Counted from the first letter of the stretch, positions 1 through 9,769 are shown. The stretch: DNA of 64,000 nucleotides from Protaetiibacter intestinalis (GCF_003627075.1 NZ_CP032630.1:2542001-2606000), one strand, 5' to 3'. The notes: a model not told the origin generated them from the sequence alone. Made by a program: numbers and translations.

Positions 1-1218
1 GGTGGCGATCGCGGTGCCGAACGCCACCCCGGCGACGAGGCCGAACACGATGCCGGGCTGGAACCCCGTGAGCCGCGTGAAGACGACCGTCGCGACGACC
101 ACCAGGAGGGTCAGCGGGCGGAACTCGAACGCCGCGGTCGCCTGCGGGTGCAGCCTCCCGACGACCCAGATGAGCACGAACCAGCCCACCACGACGTCGA
201 GGGCGAAGCCGATCGCGATCGAACCGAACTGGCGCAGGCTCGCGGCGTCGAAGCCGAAGGCGGGGTCGACGAAGGAGGTGATGAGCGCGGCGGCGAGCAC
301 GCCGAGCGCGGCGGGCAGCCAGCCGCGGAAGCGGTCCGTCGCGCGGATGGTGGCGGGCTGGGCCTCGGCATCCGCGTCGGCCGCCTCCCCGGTCGCGCGC
401 GGCGGCCGGACGCGCCGCCACCACGTGCCGAGCCGCGCCCCGAGCTCGTCCGACACCTTGCCGATGAGATGCGTCGGGAAGCCCATGAGGAGCGCCAGGA
501 TGACGGCGAGCAGCGCGGCGAGCGCGCACTGCTGCACGCTGAGCGTCTCTGCCGGCGTCAAGAGCGCGCTCAGTACGGTGGGCGAGGTCGCGGTGCGGGG
601 CACCGGCGCGGCGGTCACGGGTTCGTCGGCTGCGGCGACCGGCTCGGCTTCGACCTCCGGCTCCGGCGGGCAGATCGTCGCCTCGATCACACAGACGTTG
701 CCCGACACGTAGGCGAGCGTCATCTCGTAGTGGAGTCCCCAGAAGTTGGTGTTCGTCCCGTCGCAGTCCATCCAGCCGCTGACGGGGGAGTCGACGGTGC
801 CGACCAGTTCGCTCCCCGTCGCCGACACGAGCGTCATGGTGCGCGGTCGTCTCCCGTCCGGGCCGCACCAGGTGCCCTCGAGGGGGAAGTCCCACGTGCC
901 GCTCGGTCCCGTGTAGGGGAAGGCATCGCCGGGCAGGCTCAACGGCCATCCGCTGATCGCGCAGGCGTCGTCGGCGGTGCAGGAGATCGTGAGGGTGACG
1001 TCCTGCCCCTCGCCCGGTTCGGTTCGGCCGTCGGGACTGATGTCGGTGAGCGCCGCGTGCCCGGCGTACACGATCTGCGTGCCCGGTGCCGGCGTCTCGG
1101 CGGGCGCGGGGGTCGGGGTGGGGGTCGCGGCGGAGGCGGATGCCGCGGTCCCGAGGGCGAGCGCCAGCGCCGCGAGCAGGCACACCGCGGTGCGGGCTCC
1201 GCGTCGCGTTCGGGTCAC
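1..1218 (-). CDS. Secreted/membrane protein, C-terminus cut by window edge
   Basis: The frame stays open to base 1, so the protein is partial (406 codons visible). It starts at a GTG at 1218 with an Arg-rich n-region, a Leu/Ala core and a likely cleavage site near ASA-AT, then a Thr-Pro linker. About 150 residues of extracytoplasmic domain with paired cysteines follow. After a second low-complexity stretch there are several hydrophobic segments, the last containing FQPGIVFGLVAG. This outline resembles uncharacterised actinobacterial membrane proteins. I do not recognise a function. It is transcribed in the same direction as the LysR gene upstream, about 145 bases away. Confidence 0.7.
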   Translation of the reverse strand, partial: MTRTRRGARTAVCLLAALALALGTAASASAATPTPTPAPAETPAPGTQIVYAGHAALTDISPDGRTEPGEGQDVTLTISCTADDACAISGWPLSLPGDAFPYTGPSGTWDFPLEGTWCGPDGRRPRTMTLVSATGSELVGTVDSPVSGWMDCDGTNTNFWGLHYEMTLAYVSGNVCVIEATICPPEPEVEAEPVAAADEPVTAAPVPRTATSPTVLSALLTPAETLSVQQCALAALLAVILALLMGFPTHLIGKVSDELGARLGTWWRRVRPPRATGEAADADAEAQPATIRATDRFRGWLPAALGVLAAALITSFVDPAFGFDAASLRQFGSIAIGFALDVVVGWFVLIWVVGRLHPQATAAFEFRPLTLLVVVATVVFTRLTGFQPGIVFGLVAGVAFGTAIAT

Positions 1219-1362
1219 GGATGCGGTGGAGGGTATGGCCCCGGATGCTACCGACGCCCGCGCCACACGACAATCCCCCGATCGACGGCACCGGGGGACG
1301 ACCCGCCGCGTCGCCGTCGACGCGCGGGCGAGCCGGCCGCCGGGCGGCGGCTTTTCAGCACG

Positions 1363-2298
1363 CTACTGAGGGCTCAGCCCCCAGTCGTCGCCGTCGAGCG
1401 ACTCCACGGCGGCGAGCACGGTGGCGATGGCCGGAACCCGGCGCGCCCCCTGGAGGGCGACGACCTGGATCGAGCGGTCGCTCGACGGTGAGGTGGCGCG
1501 GATGACGGCGCCCGCCGGCACGGTCGCCGTCGCGAGGGCGAGGCGGGGGAGCAGCGCGACCCCGAGCTGGGTCGCGACGAGGTGGAGCACGGCGACCGCG
1601 TTGTCGGTCTCCAACTCGATGTCGGGGTCGACGCCGACCGCCTCGCACGCCGCGAGCAGGTGGCCGCGGCACAGCGGGCATCCGGCGATCCAACGCTCGT
1701 CCCCGAGCCGGGCGAGTTCGACGGGGGTGCCGGCCGTCGCGTGCGGATGCGTCTCGGGCAGGGCGATGACGACCGGCTCGGTGAACAGCGGGACGGTCTC
1801 GACCGGCCCCTCCGACTCGCGGTGCGGGTCGGCGCGGTCGCCGGGGTAGGCGAAGGTGATGGCGAGGTCGATCGCGCCGTCGCGCAGCATCGCGAGCGCC
1901 TCCGGGGGCTCCGCCTCGACGTAGCTGACCGTGAGTCCCGGATGCGCGCTGCGCAGGGTGCCGAGCAGCCGCGGCACGATCGTCGAGGAGGCGGTGGGGA
2001 ATGCGGCGACGCGCACCGTTCCGGTGCGCAGCCCCACGAGTTCGGCGAGCTCGCCGCTCGCGGCATCCATCGCCGAGCCGATCGTCTGCGCGTGACGGGC
2101 GAGCACCATGCCGGGCTCGGTGAGCCGCACGCCGCGACCCGCACGCATCACGAGGGGGAGTCCGAGCCGCTGCTCCGCGCGTCGCAGGTGCTGGCTGACG
2201 GCCGGCTGGCTGTAGCCGAGGGCGCGCGCCGCCTTGCTGATCGAGCCGTGCTCGGCGATGGCGCGCACGATGCGCACCGACTGGAGGTCCAGATCCAT
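1363..2298 (-). CDS. LysR-family transcriptional regulator
   Basis: This is a 311-residue protein of typical LysR length. The N-terminal winged helix-turn-helix is clear (SISKAARALGYSQPAVSQHL, about residues 19-38), followed by a linker helix and a two-lobed effector domain. The ATG at 2298 is chosen because it sits directly before MDLDLQSVRIVRAI, the normal LysR start; the frame is open further upstream but shows no homology there. It is divergent from the aminotransferase-like gene at 2350, across a 51-base gap with a T-N11-A dyad. By the usual LysR arrangement it probably controls that neighbour and itself. The effector is unknown. Confidence 0.92.
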   Translation of the reverse strand: MDLDLQSVRIVRAIAEHGSISKAARALGYSQPAVSQHLRRAEQRLGLPLVMRAGRGVRLTEPGMVLARHAQTIGSAMDAASGELAELVGLRTGTVRVAAFPTASSTIVPRLLGTLRSAHPGLTVSYVEAEPPEALAMLRDGAIDLAITFAYPGDRADPHRESEGPVETVPLFTEPVVIALPETHPHATAGTPVELARLGDERWIAGCPLCRGHLLAACEAVGVDPDIELETDNAVAVLHLVATQLGVALLPRLALATATVPAGAVIRATSPSSDRSIQVVALQGARRVPAIATVLAAVESLDGDDWGLSPQ

Positions 2299-2320
2299 CA
2301 CATAACGATAGTGGATGGAT

Positions 2321-2336
2321 TGCATGCAGCACATGC
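2321..2336. promoter_or_regulatory. Candidate LysR operator (T-N11-A dyad)
   Basis: The dyad GCATG-CAGCA-CATGC (2322-2336) lies in the 51-base space between the divergent LysR and aminotransferase-like genes. It overlaps T2321-N11-A2333, the classical LysR box. Symmetry, spacing and location are read directly; binding is inferred. Confidence 0.55.
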
Positions 2337-2349
2337 CCTTGTGCGATAG

Positions 2350-3435
2350 ATGACGCCGACGCACCCTGGAAGGGTGAGCATCCTGACCGCGCCCTCCCGA
2401 GCCCTGGCCGACGCGATCGCGGAGTTCGGCGAACCGCGCGGCTACGTCGCGACCGCGTCGATCGGCATCCCGCCCCGCCGAACCGTCGACGCCCTCCGCG
2501 CCGACCTCGACGCCTGGGCGCGCGCCGACCGCGACCCCCAGGGCTACGACTCGGTGGCCGAGCGCACCCGCGCGAGCTACGCGCGCCTCGTCTGCGTCGA
2601 CGCGTCGCGGGTGGCGATCGGATCTCAGACCTCGGTGCTCGCCTCGCTCGTCGCGGCATCCGTGCCCGAGGGCGCCGAGGTGCTCGTCGCCGAGCGCGAC
2701 TTCTCCTCCCTCGTCATGCCGTTCACGCAGACCCCCGGCGCCCGCGTCCGCTCCGCGCCGATCGAGCGCCTCGCGGACGCCGTCACCGCCGACACCTTCC
2801 TCGTCGTGTTCTCGCTCGTGCAGTCGGCCACCGGCTACGTCGCGGACGCCGCGGCGATCCGCGAGGCGGCCGGGCGTCACGGCGCGCTCACCCTGTGCGA
2901 CACCACCCAGGCCGCCGGCGTGCTCCCCGTCGACGCGAGCGACTTCGACCTCACGATCTGCCACGCCTACAAGTGGCTGTGCTCACCGCGCGGGGTCGCG
3001 TTCCTGACCGTCGGCCCGAAGGCGGACGCCGTGCTGCACCCCCGTCAGAGCGGCTGGTACGCGGGCGACGACGTCTGGCGCAGCTGCTACGGCACCGACA
3101 TCACGCTCGCCCGCGACGCACGCCGCTTCGACGTGTCACCCGCCTGGCAGGCGTGGATCGGCGCCGAGCAGTCGATCGGACTGTTCGCGGGGCTCGACAT
3201 CGCCGAGGTGTGGGACCGCTCGGCGTCGCTCGGCGAGCTGCTCTGCCACGAGCTCGACCTGCCCCCGCAGCGGCAGGCGATCGTGTCGTGGCCCGACCCC
3301 GACGGCTCGCAGCTGGCACGCATGACGGCTGCCGGCATCCGCATCTCGGGGCGCGCCGGGCGGGCGCGCGCCTCGTTCCACCTGTGGAACACCGAGGACG
3401 ACGTCGCCGAGATCGTGGCGGCGCTACGAGGCTGA
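2350..3435 (+). CDS. Class V aminotransferase-like PLP enzyme
   Basis: The 361-residue protein has the fold type I layout of class V aminotransferases (cysteine desulfurase/isopenicillin epimerase relatives). LCDTTQAAGVLPVD carries the cofactor-binding Asp, and HAYKWLCSPRG carries the Schiff-base Lys in the usual context. C-terminal residues form the small domain. The ATG at 2350 has no strong Shine-Dalgarno; a GTG at 2374 is the alternative. The gene diverges from a LysR regulator and its last 12 bases overlap the 3' end of the convergent racemase-like gene. The substrate cannot be read; the neighbourhood hints at amino-acid metabolism. Confidence 0.85.
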   Translation: MTPTHPGRVSILTAPSRALADAIAEFGEPRGYVATASIGIPPRRTVDALRADLDAWARADRDPQGYDSVAERTRASYARLVCVDASRVAIGSQTSVLASLVAASVPEGAEVLVAERDFSSLVMPFTQTPGARVRSAPIERLADAVTADTFLVVFSLVQSATGYVADAAAIREAAGRHGALTLCDTTQAAGVLPVDASDFDLTICHAYKWLCSPRGVAFLTVGPKADAVLHPRQSGWYAGDDVWRSCYGTDITLARDARRFDVSPAWQAWIGAEQSIGLFAGLDIAEVWDRSASLGELLCHELDLPPQRQAIVSWPDPDGSQLARMTAAGIRISGRAGRARASFHLWNTEDDVAEIVAALRG

Positions 3436-4140
3436 CCCGCCGAGGGCGAGCCGCGCGGCCGCGCGGGCATGGGCGTGCGTCGAGTCGACGACCGGCAGCA
3501 CGCCGTGCCCGATCCGGTCGGGACCGTACAGCACGAGGTCGGTGCAGCCGAGGATGACGCTGTCGGCGCCCGCCGCGGCGAGCTCGTCGACGGCGTCCTG
3601 CAGCACGCGCAACGACTCGGGCGTCTGCACCCCGCGGATCGCCTCGCGCCCGATGAGTGCGTCGATCCCCGCGATCCGCGCCCTCGGGGGCGTCGACACG
3701 ACCGCGCCGCGCCGATCGGCGGCGGCGTGGTACCGACCGGAAGCGGCGGTGCGGGCCGTCGAGAGCAGACCCGGACGTGCGAACCCCGCGTCGACGGCGG
3801 CGTCGACCGTCGCCGCGAAGATGTCGAGGATCGGCAGCACCTGCTCGGCGGCGCCCTCGAGGATGATGCTGCCCGTGTTGGAGGTGACGACCAGGAAGTC
3901 GGCGCCCGCCGCCCGCAGCGAGCGCGCGACGGCGAGGATGAGGGCCTCCGCCTCGGCCTTGCGGCCCGCGACGTCGAGGGCGAAGAACGCGTCGGTGTCG
4001 AGGGATGCGGTCACGCTGCGGAGCGTGTTGACGGTGCCGAGCTGCGCGGTCGGCACCGCCGCGTGCAGTTCCCGCAGGTAGACGGCATCCGTCGCGGGGG
4101 CGAAGCCGATGATGCCGGGGACGAGGCGCTGCGGGGTCAC
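3424..4140 (-). CDS. Aspartate/glutamate racemase-family protein lacking the first catalytic cysteine
   Basis: About 238 residues from the GTG at 4140 (start of [15 protein letters not shown]). The frame is open further upstream, but only this start matches the family. The domain has the Asp/Glu racemase outline: [10 protein letters not shown] at the N-terminus, a VVTSNTGS loop near the middle, SVILGCTDL with the second catalytic Cys, and VVDSTHAHA near the end. Active members have Cys-Asn-Thr-x-His in the middle loop; here it reads Ser-Asn-Thr-Gly-Ser. Two-base racemisation is therefore unlikely as drawn. It may be a decarboxylase, an isomerase or an inactive relative. Confidence 0.82.
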   Translation of the reverse strand: MTPQRLVPGIIGFAPATDAVYLRELHAAVPTAQLGTVNTLRSVTASLDTDAFFALDVAGRKAEAEALILAVARSLRAAGADFLVVTSNTGSIILEGAAEQVLPILDIFAATVDAAVDAGFARPGLLSTARTAASGRYHAAADRRGAVVSTPPRARIAGIDALIGREAIRGVQTPESLRVLQDAVDELAAAGADSVILGCTDLVLYGPDRIGHGVLPVVDSTHAHARAAARLALGGSAS

Positions 4141-4267
4141 CCGCCGAGCGTGGCACGGCGACGCGGGCCGCGACAGGCGCATTCGCCACACTCCCGGGTC
4201 GGTAGGCTGGGGGTTCTCACCTCTCAGACCGCGCAAGCCGGCGCGGCCCATCCTCAGGAGCACCCCC

Positions 4268-5653
4268 GTGGCGACGCCCAACCCCCTCGACCAGGTCATC
4301 TCCCTCGCGAAGCGCCGTGGCTTCGTCTTCCAGGCGGGTGAGATCTACGGCGGATCCCGTTCCGCCTGGGACTACGGCCCCCTCGGCACCGCGCTCAAGG
4401 AGAACATCAAGCGCGAGTGGTGGAAGTTCATGGTGCAGCGCCGTGACGACATCGTCGGCATCGACTCCTCCGTGATCCTGCCGCGGCAGGTGTGGGAGGC
4501 CTCCGGCCACGTCGAGGTGTTCTCCGACTCGCTCATCGAGTGCCTCAACTGCCACAAGCGCTACCGCGAGGACCACCTGCTCGAGGCCTACGAGGAGAAG
4601 AAGGGCCGCGCGCCCGAGAACGGCCTCGCCGACATCGTGTGCGAGAACTGCGGCACGCGCGGCCAGTGGACCGAGCCGCGCGCCTTCTCCGGACTGCTGA
4701 AGACCTTCCTCGGGCCGGTCGACGACGAGGAGGGGATGCACTACCTGCGCCCCGAGACAGCACAGGGCATCTTCGTCAACTTCGCCAACGTGCTCTCGAG
4801 CGCCCGCATGAAGCCGCCGTTCGGCATCGCCCAGATCGGCAAGAGCTTCCGCAACGAGATCACCCCCGGCAACTTCATCTTCCGCACGCGCGAGTTCGAG
4901 CAGATGGAGATGGAGTTCTTCGTGCAGCCGGGCACCGACGAGGAATGGCACCAGTACTGGATCGACGCCTCCTACGACTGGTACCGCGGCCTCGGCATCC
5001 GCGAGGAGAACCTGCGCTTCTACGAACACCCGAAGGAGAAGCTCAGCCACTACTCGAAGCGCACCGTCGACGTGGAGTACCGGTTCAACTTCGCCTCGGG
5101 CGAGTGGGGCGAGCTCATGGGTATCGCCAACCGCACCGACTTCGACCTGAAGACCCACTCGGAGCACTCCGGCAAGGACCTCTCCTACTTCGACCAGACC
5201 ACGAACGAGCGCTGGGTGCCGTACGTCATCGAGCCCGCGTTCGGCCTCACCCGCGCGCTCATGGCGTTCCTCATCGACGCGTACCACGAGGACGAGGCGC
5301 CGAACGCGAAGGGCGGCACGGATGTGCGCACGGTGCTGCGGCTCGACCGTCGCCTCGCGCCCGTCAAGGCCGCCGTGCTGCCGCTGTCGCGCAACGAGCA
5401 GCTCTCGCCCGTCGCGCGCGAGCTCGCCGCCGACCTCCGCGAGGACTGGATGATCGAGTTCGACGACGCGGGCGCCATCGGCCGCCGCTACCGCCGGCAG
5501 GACGAGATCGGCACGCCGTTCGCCGTGACGGTCGACTTCGACACCCTCGAGGACAAGGCGGTCACCGTGCGCGAGCGCGACTCGATGGCGCAGGAGCGCG
5601 TGTCGCTCGACCGCCTGCACGGCTACCTCGCCGAGCGGCTGCGCGGCGCATGA
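4268..5653 (+). CDS. glyS: Glycyl-tRNA synthetase (single-chain class II)
   Basis: The 461-residue alpha2-type enzyme charges tRNA-Gly. The GTG at 4268 is preceded by AGGAG (4256-4260). Class II motif 2 is visible as FRNE with its Arg at residue 195 and the loop [11 protein letters not shown]; motif 3 is EPAFGLTR (residues 322-329). Two Cys pairs, C92/C95 and C125/C128, form a zinc-knuckle-like insertion. The C-terminal anticodon-binding domain is intact ([10 protein letters not shown] to the end). Its stop overlaps the next start (ATGA). Confidence 0.98.
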   Translation: MATPNPLDQVISLAKRRGFVFQAGEIYGGSRSAWDYGPLGTALKENIKREWWKFMVQRRDDIVGIDSSVILPRQVWEASGHVEVFSDSLIECLNCHKRYREDHLLEAYEEKKGRAPENGLADIVCENCGTRGQWTEPRAFSGLLKTFLGPVDDEEGMHYLRPETAQGIFVNFANVLSSARMKPPFGIAQIGKSFRNEITPGNFIFRTREFEQMEMEFFVQPGTDEEWHQYWIDASYDWYRGLGIREENLRFYEHPKEKLSHYSKRTVDVEYRFNFASGEWGELMGIANRTDFDLKTHSEHSGKDLSYFDQTTNERWVPYVIEPAFGLTRALMAFLIDAYHEDEAPNAKGGTDVRTVLRLDRRLAPVKAAVLPLSRNEQLSPVARELAADLREDWMIEFDDAGAIGRRYRRQDEIGTPFAVTVDFDTLEDKAVTVRERDSMAQERVSLDRLHGYLAERLRGA

Positions 5654-6621
5654 GCGACGGCATCCCGTACCACCGGCTCTTCCGCACCTCGCCGAACTTC
5701 GCATGGTGGCGTCCGCTCCTCGCGGTCGTGCTGTTCGGGGTGTTCGCCGTCGTCGCGCTCATCGCCGTGAGCGTCGTCTGGATCGTCATCGCCGTCATGA
5801 CCGGCCAGCTCGACCTGCTCGGCGACACTGGTTCGCTGCAGTCCGACCTCATCGCCCAGGCGACCGATGTGTCGAATCCGCTCAGCCTGTTCCTGCTGCT
5901 CGCGAGCCTCGTCGTGCTGCTGCCGCTCGTGCCCGCCGCGATGCTCTGCGCGGGTCTGCGCCCCGTGAGCCTGCGGCACTCGGTCGCGTTCCGGCTGCGC
6001 TGGGGCTGGCTCGCGCGCTGCCTCGTGCCCGCGCTCATCATCACGGTCGTCAGCACCCTCGTCTCGCTCGGGATCGCGCTCGCCGCCGGGCAGCGGATCG
6101 AGCCCGTCGCCGTGCCGGTCGTGAACCTCGTGCTCGGCCTCGTGCTCATCGTGCTGCTCGTGCCGTTCCAGGCGGCGGCCGAGGAGTACGTGTTCCGCGG
6201 ACTGCTCATGCAGACGATCGGCGCGTGGGTGCGCCCGGTGTGGGTCGCGATCGTGCTGTCGACCGTGCTGTTCACGATCGGGCACACCCAGTACGAGCTG
6301 TGGGGCATGCTGAGCGTCGCCGTCATGGGCGCCGGCTTCGCGATCGTCGCGTGGCGCACCGGCGGGCTCGAGGCGGGCATCGCGCTCCACGTGGTCAACA
6401 ACCTGATCGCCCTCGCCCTGCTCGCGACCGGCGCGACCGGGACGACGCAGATGAGCTCCGAGGGCTCCGGACCCGAGGCGCCCCTCCTGCAGGCGATCTT
6501 CGCGGCCGCGTTCGTGCTCTGGGTGGATCGGCTCGCGACGCGGTCGGGTATCGAGCGGGTGCGCCCGCTCCCGGTGCCCGCCCCGGTCGCGCCTCACGCT
6601 CCGGTCGCGCCGCCCGCCTAG
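5650..6621 (+). CDS. CPBP-family intramembrane metalloprotease
   Basis: 323 residues, starting at the ATG inside the ATGA that ends glyS, so translation is probably coupled. About eight hydrophobic segments are present. All three CPBP (Abi/Rce1-like) motifs are seen: EEYVFR (E178, E179, R183), FTIGH (F208, H212) and HVVNN (H247, N251). A Pro/Ala/Val-rich tail ends the protein. The family comprises membrane proteases or prenyl-protein processing relatives; the substrate here is unknown. The stop codon overlaps that of the convergent pyruvyltransferase gene. Confidence 0.9.
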   Translation: MSDGIPYHRLFRTSPNFAWWRPLLAVVLFGVFAVVALIAVSVVWIVIAVMTGQLDLLGDTGSLQSDLIAQATDVSNPLSLFLLLASLVVLLPLVPAAMLCAGLRPVSLRHSVAFRLRWGWLARCLVPALIITVVSTLVSLGIALAAGQRIEPVAVPVVNLVLGLVLIVLLVPFQAAAEEYVFRGLLMQTIGAWVRPVWVAIVLSTVLFTIGHTQYELWGMLSVAVMGAGFAIVAWRTGGLEAGIALHVVNNLIALALLATGATGTTQMSSEGSGPEAPLLQAIFAAAFVLWVDRLATRSGIERVRPLPVPAPVAPHAPVAPPA

Positions 6622-7892
6622 CCGATCGCCGCCGGAACGGCCGCGAGGCCCTCGACGTTCGCCCGCGCACGCTCGACGAGCGTCGGGAGGTGATGCGCGA
6701 TCGACCGGCGGATGGGCGAGTCGACCGGCAGGGCCGCGGCGACCACCTCCACGACCCGCGCGCCGAGGCCGGGCCCCGGCTCCTGGCACAGTTCCGGGGT
6801 GCCGAGTGAGGCCATGAGGCCCTCGACCTTGCCCTGTGTGGCGACCGTCACCGCGGGGACGCCCGCGAGGAGGGTCATGATCGCGAGGTGCATCCGCCCC
6901 GTCACGGTGATCTCGGCCCGGCGGGCGAGCCCACGGATCTGCGGGGGCGTGGCGAGGTGCTCCACGAGCACCACGCCGGCGTCGTCGGCGACGTCGACGA
7001 GGCGTCGGCAGATCGGCAGATCGTCGGCCCCTGGGCGGGAGACGTGTGGCAGCACGACGACTCCGAGCCCCTGCTCGCGGAGCGCGCGCACGATCGGCAG
7101 GTACTCGGCGAGCTGCGGTTCCACGTCGCCCACGAGACCACTCGCGTTCACGATCGCGAACGGGGCGTCGCCGAGCCGCGCGGAGAGCTCCTCGGCGAGG
7201 AGATCGTCGGCCTCCCGGGCTGCGAAGACGATGTCGGCGGTGAGCCGTGGCTCGGCGAAGCCGTCGCGCGCGGCGCGTTCGGCCGAGATCGGATCGCGCA
7301 GCAGCATCCGCACGCCCCCCGCCTCGGCGCGCAGCACGGCGGCGAGGGCCTCCGGGTGCGGCGCGGCGTTCCAGCTGAAGCCGAGGATGCGTGCGTCGAC
7401 GCCCCGACGCGCGGCGAGTCGGGCCGCATCCGCGCGCGCGATCGAGGCGCCCGTGACGTAGGCGCCGTCCATCACATCCGCCCCGACGATGCTCAGTGAA
7501 CGCGCGTCGCGCAACAGCCCCGCGAAGGCGCGCACGTCACGCGCGTGACCGAGCGCCCCGCCGTAGATGAGCGAGGGCAGAGCGACCGTGACGACCCGAT
7601 CGAGCTCGGCCTCGGGGATCGTGATGTCGCCCGCGCGCCGGGTGATGACCGTCACCGGCCCCGGCACCTGCTCGAGGAACGCCTCGACGAGCGCCTGGTC
7701 CCCGATGTTGCCGTGGCCGGGGGGCGCGACGAGCAGGTGCCGGTCCGCGTTGGGGCGCGCGCGTGCGGGAACGCTCGCTGCGGCGATGGCACCCGCGGCA
7801 CGGCGTAGCGCGGTACCGCGGACGAGCCCGCGGGCGCCCGTGACCAGTCGGCGTGACAGCGGAATAGGTGCGCCCGGGGGGGAGGACTGCAT
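6618..7892 (-). CDS. Polysaccharide pyruvyl transferase family protein
   Basis: The 424-residue protein has the features of family PF04230: APPGHGNIGDQALVEAFL near the N-terminus, VVVLPHVSRPGADD around residue 290, and TGRMHLAIMTLLAGVPAVTV in the C-terminal half. Such enzymes add ketal-linked pyruvate from phosphoenolpyruvate to sugars of exopolysaccharides or cell-wall polymers. The gene diverges from the acetyltransferase/glycosyltransferase pair at 8033. It is the left edge of the EPS island and supports an acidic, pyruvylated polymer. Confidence 0.88.
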   Translation of the reverse strand: MQSSPPGAPIPLSRRLVTGARGLVRGTALRRAAGAIAAASVPARARPNADRHLLVAPPGHGNIGDQALVEAFLEQVPGPVTVITRRAGDITIPEAELDRVVTVALPSLIYGGALGHARDVRAFAGLLRDARSLSIVGADVMDGAYVTGASIARADAARLAARRGVDARILGFSWNAAPHPEALAAVLRAEAGGVRMLLRDPISAERAARDGFAEPRLTADIVFAAREADDLLAEELSARLGDAPFAIVNASGLVGDVEPQLAEYLPIVRALREQGLGVVVLPHVSRPGADDLPICRRLVDVADDAGVVLVEHLATPPQIRGLARRAEITVTGRMHLAIMTLLAGVPAVTVATQGKVEGLMASLGTPELCQEPGPGLGARVVEVVAAALPVDSPIRRSIAHHLPTLVERARANVEGLAAVPAAIG

Positions 7893-7935
7893 GTCGTGAC
7901 GATAGCCGCGGGATGTTGCTGCGGAGGGACGCCGT

Positions 7936-7975
7936 GTAAACGCGACGTAAATTCCCTGTGCCCCCGCTTCGGGGG
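7936..7975 (+). promoter_or_regulatory. Candidate response-regulator box plus GC hairpin upstream of EPS genes
   Basis: Two GTAAA half sites lie 11 bp apart (GTAAA-CGCGAC-GTAAA, 7936-7951) in the divergent region between the pyruvyltransferase and acetyltransferase genes. A perfect hairpin follows (CCCCCG-CTT-CGGGGG, 7961-7975). The same arrangement recurs before the other EPS operons. The spacing fits tandem binding by OmpR-type regulators; binding is inferred. Confidence 0.5.
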
Positions 7976-8032
7976 GGTACGGGTTCGTGGTTATCGTGGG
8001 CTCCGCGGGATGGACCCCGACAAGGAGACGTG

Positions 8033-8590
8033 ATGAACACGCTCGAATTTCTGATGGGTCTGCAACGCGCCAGGGACGCCGCGTTCAGTATGTTGGCGGC
8101 GAGGGGCTTCCACTCCTTCGGGCGTGGATCGCGCATCCTGCTGCCCTTCCGCACGGGCAACCCCGACCTGATCTCGATCGGCTCGGGCGTCATCGTCGGG
8201 GCGGGCTCGTGGCTCATGTCGCCCGCACGCGAGCATCCGGGGCCCGTCATCGAGCTGCACGATCGCGCGCGGATCAATCAGACCTCGATCACGGCCGTGC
8301 AGAGCGTGGTCATCGAGGAGGGCGTCGACATCGCCCGCGGGTGCTACATCACCGACCACTCCCACAGCTTCGAGCGAGGCGACATCCCGATCCGCGACCA
8401 GCCGCTCGCGCGGGTGGCCCCCGTGCGGATCTGCCGGGGCGCCTGGCTCGGGCAGAACGTCGTGGTGCTGCCCGGAGTGACGATCGGCGAGAACGCCGTG
8501 GTGGGCGCCAACAGCGTGGTGCGCGACGACGTGCCGGCGAGGGCGGTCGTCGCGGGTGCGCCGGCCCGCGTGATCAGGCAACTGGCATGA
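8033..8590 (+). CDS. Left-handed beta-helix (hexapeptide) acyltransferase
   Basis: 185 residues from the ATG at 8033, with AAGGAG 5 bases upstream. From about residue 45 the sequence follows isoleucine-patch hexapeptide turns (LISIGSGVIVGAGSWL, GAWLGQNVVVLPGVTIGENAVVGANSVV). The acceptor loop YITDHSHSFERGDIPI matches the maltose/galactoside O-acetyltransferase subgroup and supplies the catalytic His. It probably acetylates a sugar of the repeat unit. Its stop overlaps the start of the next glycosyltransferase (ATGA), so the two form one transcript. Confidence 0.9.
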   Translation: MNTLEFLMGLQRARDAAFSMLAARGFHSFGRGSRILLPFRTGNPDLISIGSGVIVGAGSWLMSPAREHPGPVIELHDRARINQTSITAVQSVVIEEGVDIARGCYITDHSHSFERGDIPIRDQPLARVAPVRICRGAWLGQNVVVLPGVTIGENAVVGANSVVRDDVPARAVVAGAPARVIRQLA

Positions 8591-9759
8591 GCCCGCGCGC
8601 CGGCCACGACGTGGTCTTCACCTTCTCCTACGAGACGTGGGACGACGCGGTGCGGCGCGGGATGATGCGTCCCCCCGATCGTCTGGCGGCAGCGCTCATC
8701 GCCGATCCCGCCGTGCGGGACGTGATCGTCGCGAACCCGTTCCGCTGGCTCCCGACCCTGCTCGCCCGGCGTCTCACCGGGGCGGGTGCGCCTTTCCCCG
8801 CGGTCGCGGGGCGGCACCTCGCGCAGCCGTGGCGATTGCGAGACCGCCGCGACCCGATCGAGCCGGACGCGCTCGAGGAGCGCTACCGCGCCTACGGGCG
8901 GGCGCTCGGACGGGCCGCCAGGCGCCACGGGCATAGCGGGCCCGTGATGTTGACGACGCATCCGCTCGTCGCCGGATTCGCCCAGCCCGAGTGGGCGGAG
9001 CGCGTCGTGTACTTCGGCCGCGACGACTGGACCAGCTTCCCGGGTCGATCGGAGTACTGGCCCGCCTACCGCGAGGCCTATCGGCGGATCGCACAGAGCG
9101 GCATGCCGGTCGCCGCGGTTTCCGCGCAGATCATCGAGCGCATCGCGCCCTCCGGTCCGGCGGCGGTCGTGCCGAACGGTGTCGAGGTCGCCGAGTGGAC
9201 GGGACCGCGTCCGGCCGCACCCGACTGGTTCGCGGCGTTGCCCGCCCCGCGTGCGGTCTACGTCGGCACGATCGACGAGCGCCTCGACGCGGAGGGTGTC
9301 GCGGAGCTCGCGCGCGCCCGCCCGGGCGTGACGATCGTGCTGCTCGGCCACGTCGCGGCGCCCGCGCACCTCGCGCCGGTCGAGGGCATCCCGAACGTCA
9401 TCGTGCACCCGGCCGTGGGGCGCGCCGAGCTCGTCGCGGTGCTGCGCGATGCCGAGGCAGCCCTCGTCGCCCACCGCGTGACCCCGCTCACCGAGGCCAT
9501 GAGCCCGCTCAAGGCCTACGAGTACCTCGCCGCCGGCGCCCCCGTGCTCTCTGTCGACCTGCCGCCCATGCACGGGATCGACCCGCGCGTGCGGCTCGTG
9601 CCCCGGGTGCGCGACTTCGGGGACGCGATCGACGAGGTGATCGCCGCGGGCCGCGCCGACGAGGAGGAGCGGATGCGTTTCGTCGCCCGCAACTCCTGGG
9701 AGTCGCGGCACCGTGACGTCTTCGAGCTGCTCTTCGCGCGCTCGAATGTGTCGGGCTGA
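8587..9759 (+). CDS. Glycosyltransferase, TuaH/GT1-like
   Basis: The 390-residue protein is translationally coupled to the preceding acetyltransferase. It has a GT-B outline: N-terminal Rossmann half (VVFTFSYETWDD, VVYFGRDDWTSF), a linker with VVPNGVEVAEW, and a C-terminal half with VYVGTIDERLDAEGV, TIVLLGHV and PLKAYEYLAAGAPVLSVDLPP. The DDW and SPLKAYEYLAAG signatures are typical of the group that includes teichuronic acid protein TuaH. Donor and acceptor are not deducible. The gap after it (9760-9987) holds the promoter of the priming enzyme. Confidence 0.85.
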   Translation: MSPRAGHDVVFTFSYETWDDAVRRGMMRPPDRLAAALIADPAVRDVIVANPFRWLPTLLARRLTGAGAPFPAVAGRHLAQPWRLRDRRDPIEPDALEERYRAYGRALGRAARRHGHSGPVMLTTHPLVAGFAQPEWAERVVYFGRDDWTSFPGRSEYWPAYREAYRRIAQSGMPVAAVSAQIIERIAPSGPAAVVPNGVEVAEWTGPRPAAPDWFAALPAPRAVYVGTIDERLDAEGVAELARARPGVTIVLLGHVAAPAHLAPVEGIPNVIVHPAVGRAELVAVLRDAEAALVAHRVTPLTEAMSPLKAYEYLAAGAPVLSVDLPPMHGIDPRVRLVPRVRDFGDAIDEVIAAGRADEEERMRFVARNSWESRHRDVFELLFARSNVSG

Positions 9760-9769
9760 TTTCGCCGAC

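Noticed and set aside
1336..1355. Hairpin GCCGCC-GGGC-GGCGGC followed by TTTT as a terminator
   Set aside because: The T-run lies on the plus-strand side, where no gene ends. For the leftward LysR gene the orientation is wrong, so no terminator is called.
148..2349. Long open frames on the plus strand opposite the membrane protein and LysR genes
   Set aside because: Their translations are low-complexity Arg/Gly/Ala/Pro text without domains. They are the GC-rich antisense shadow of the real leftward genes.
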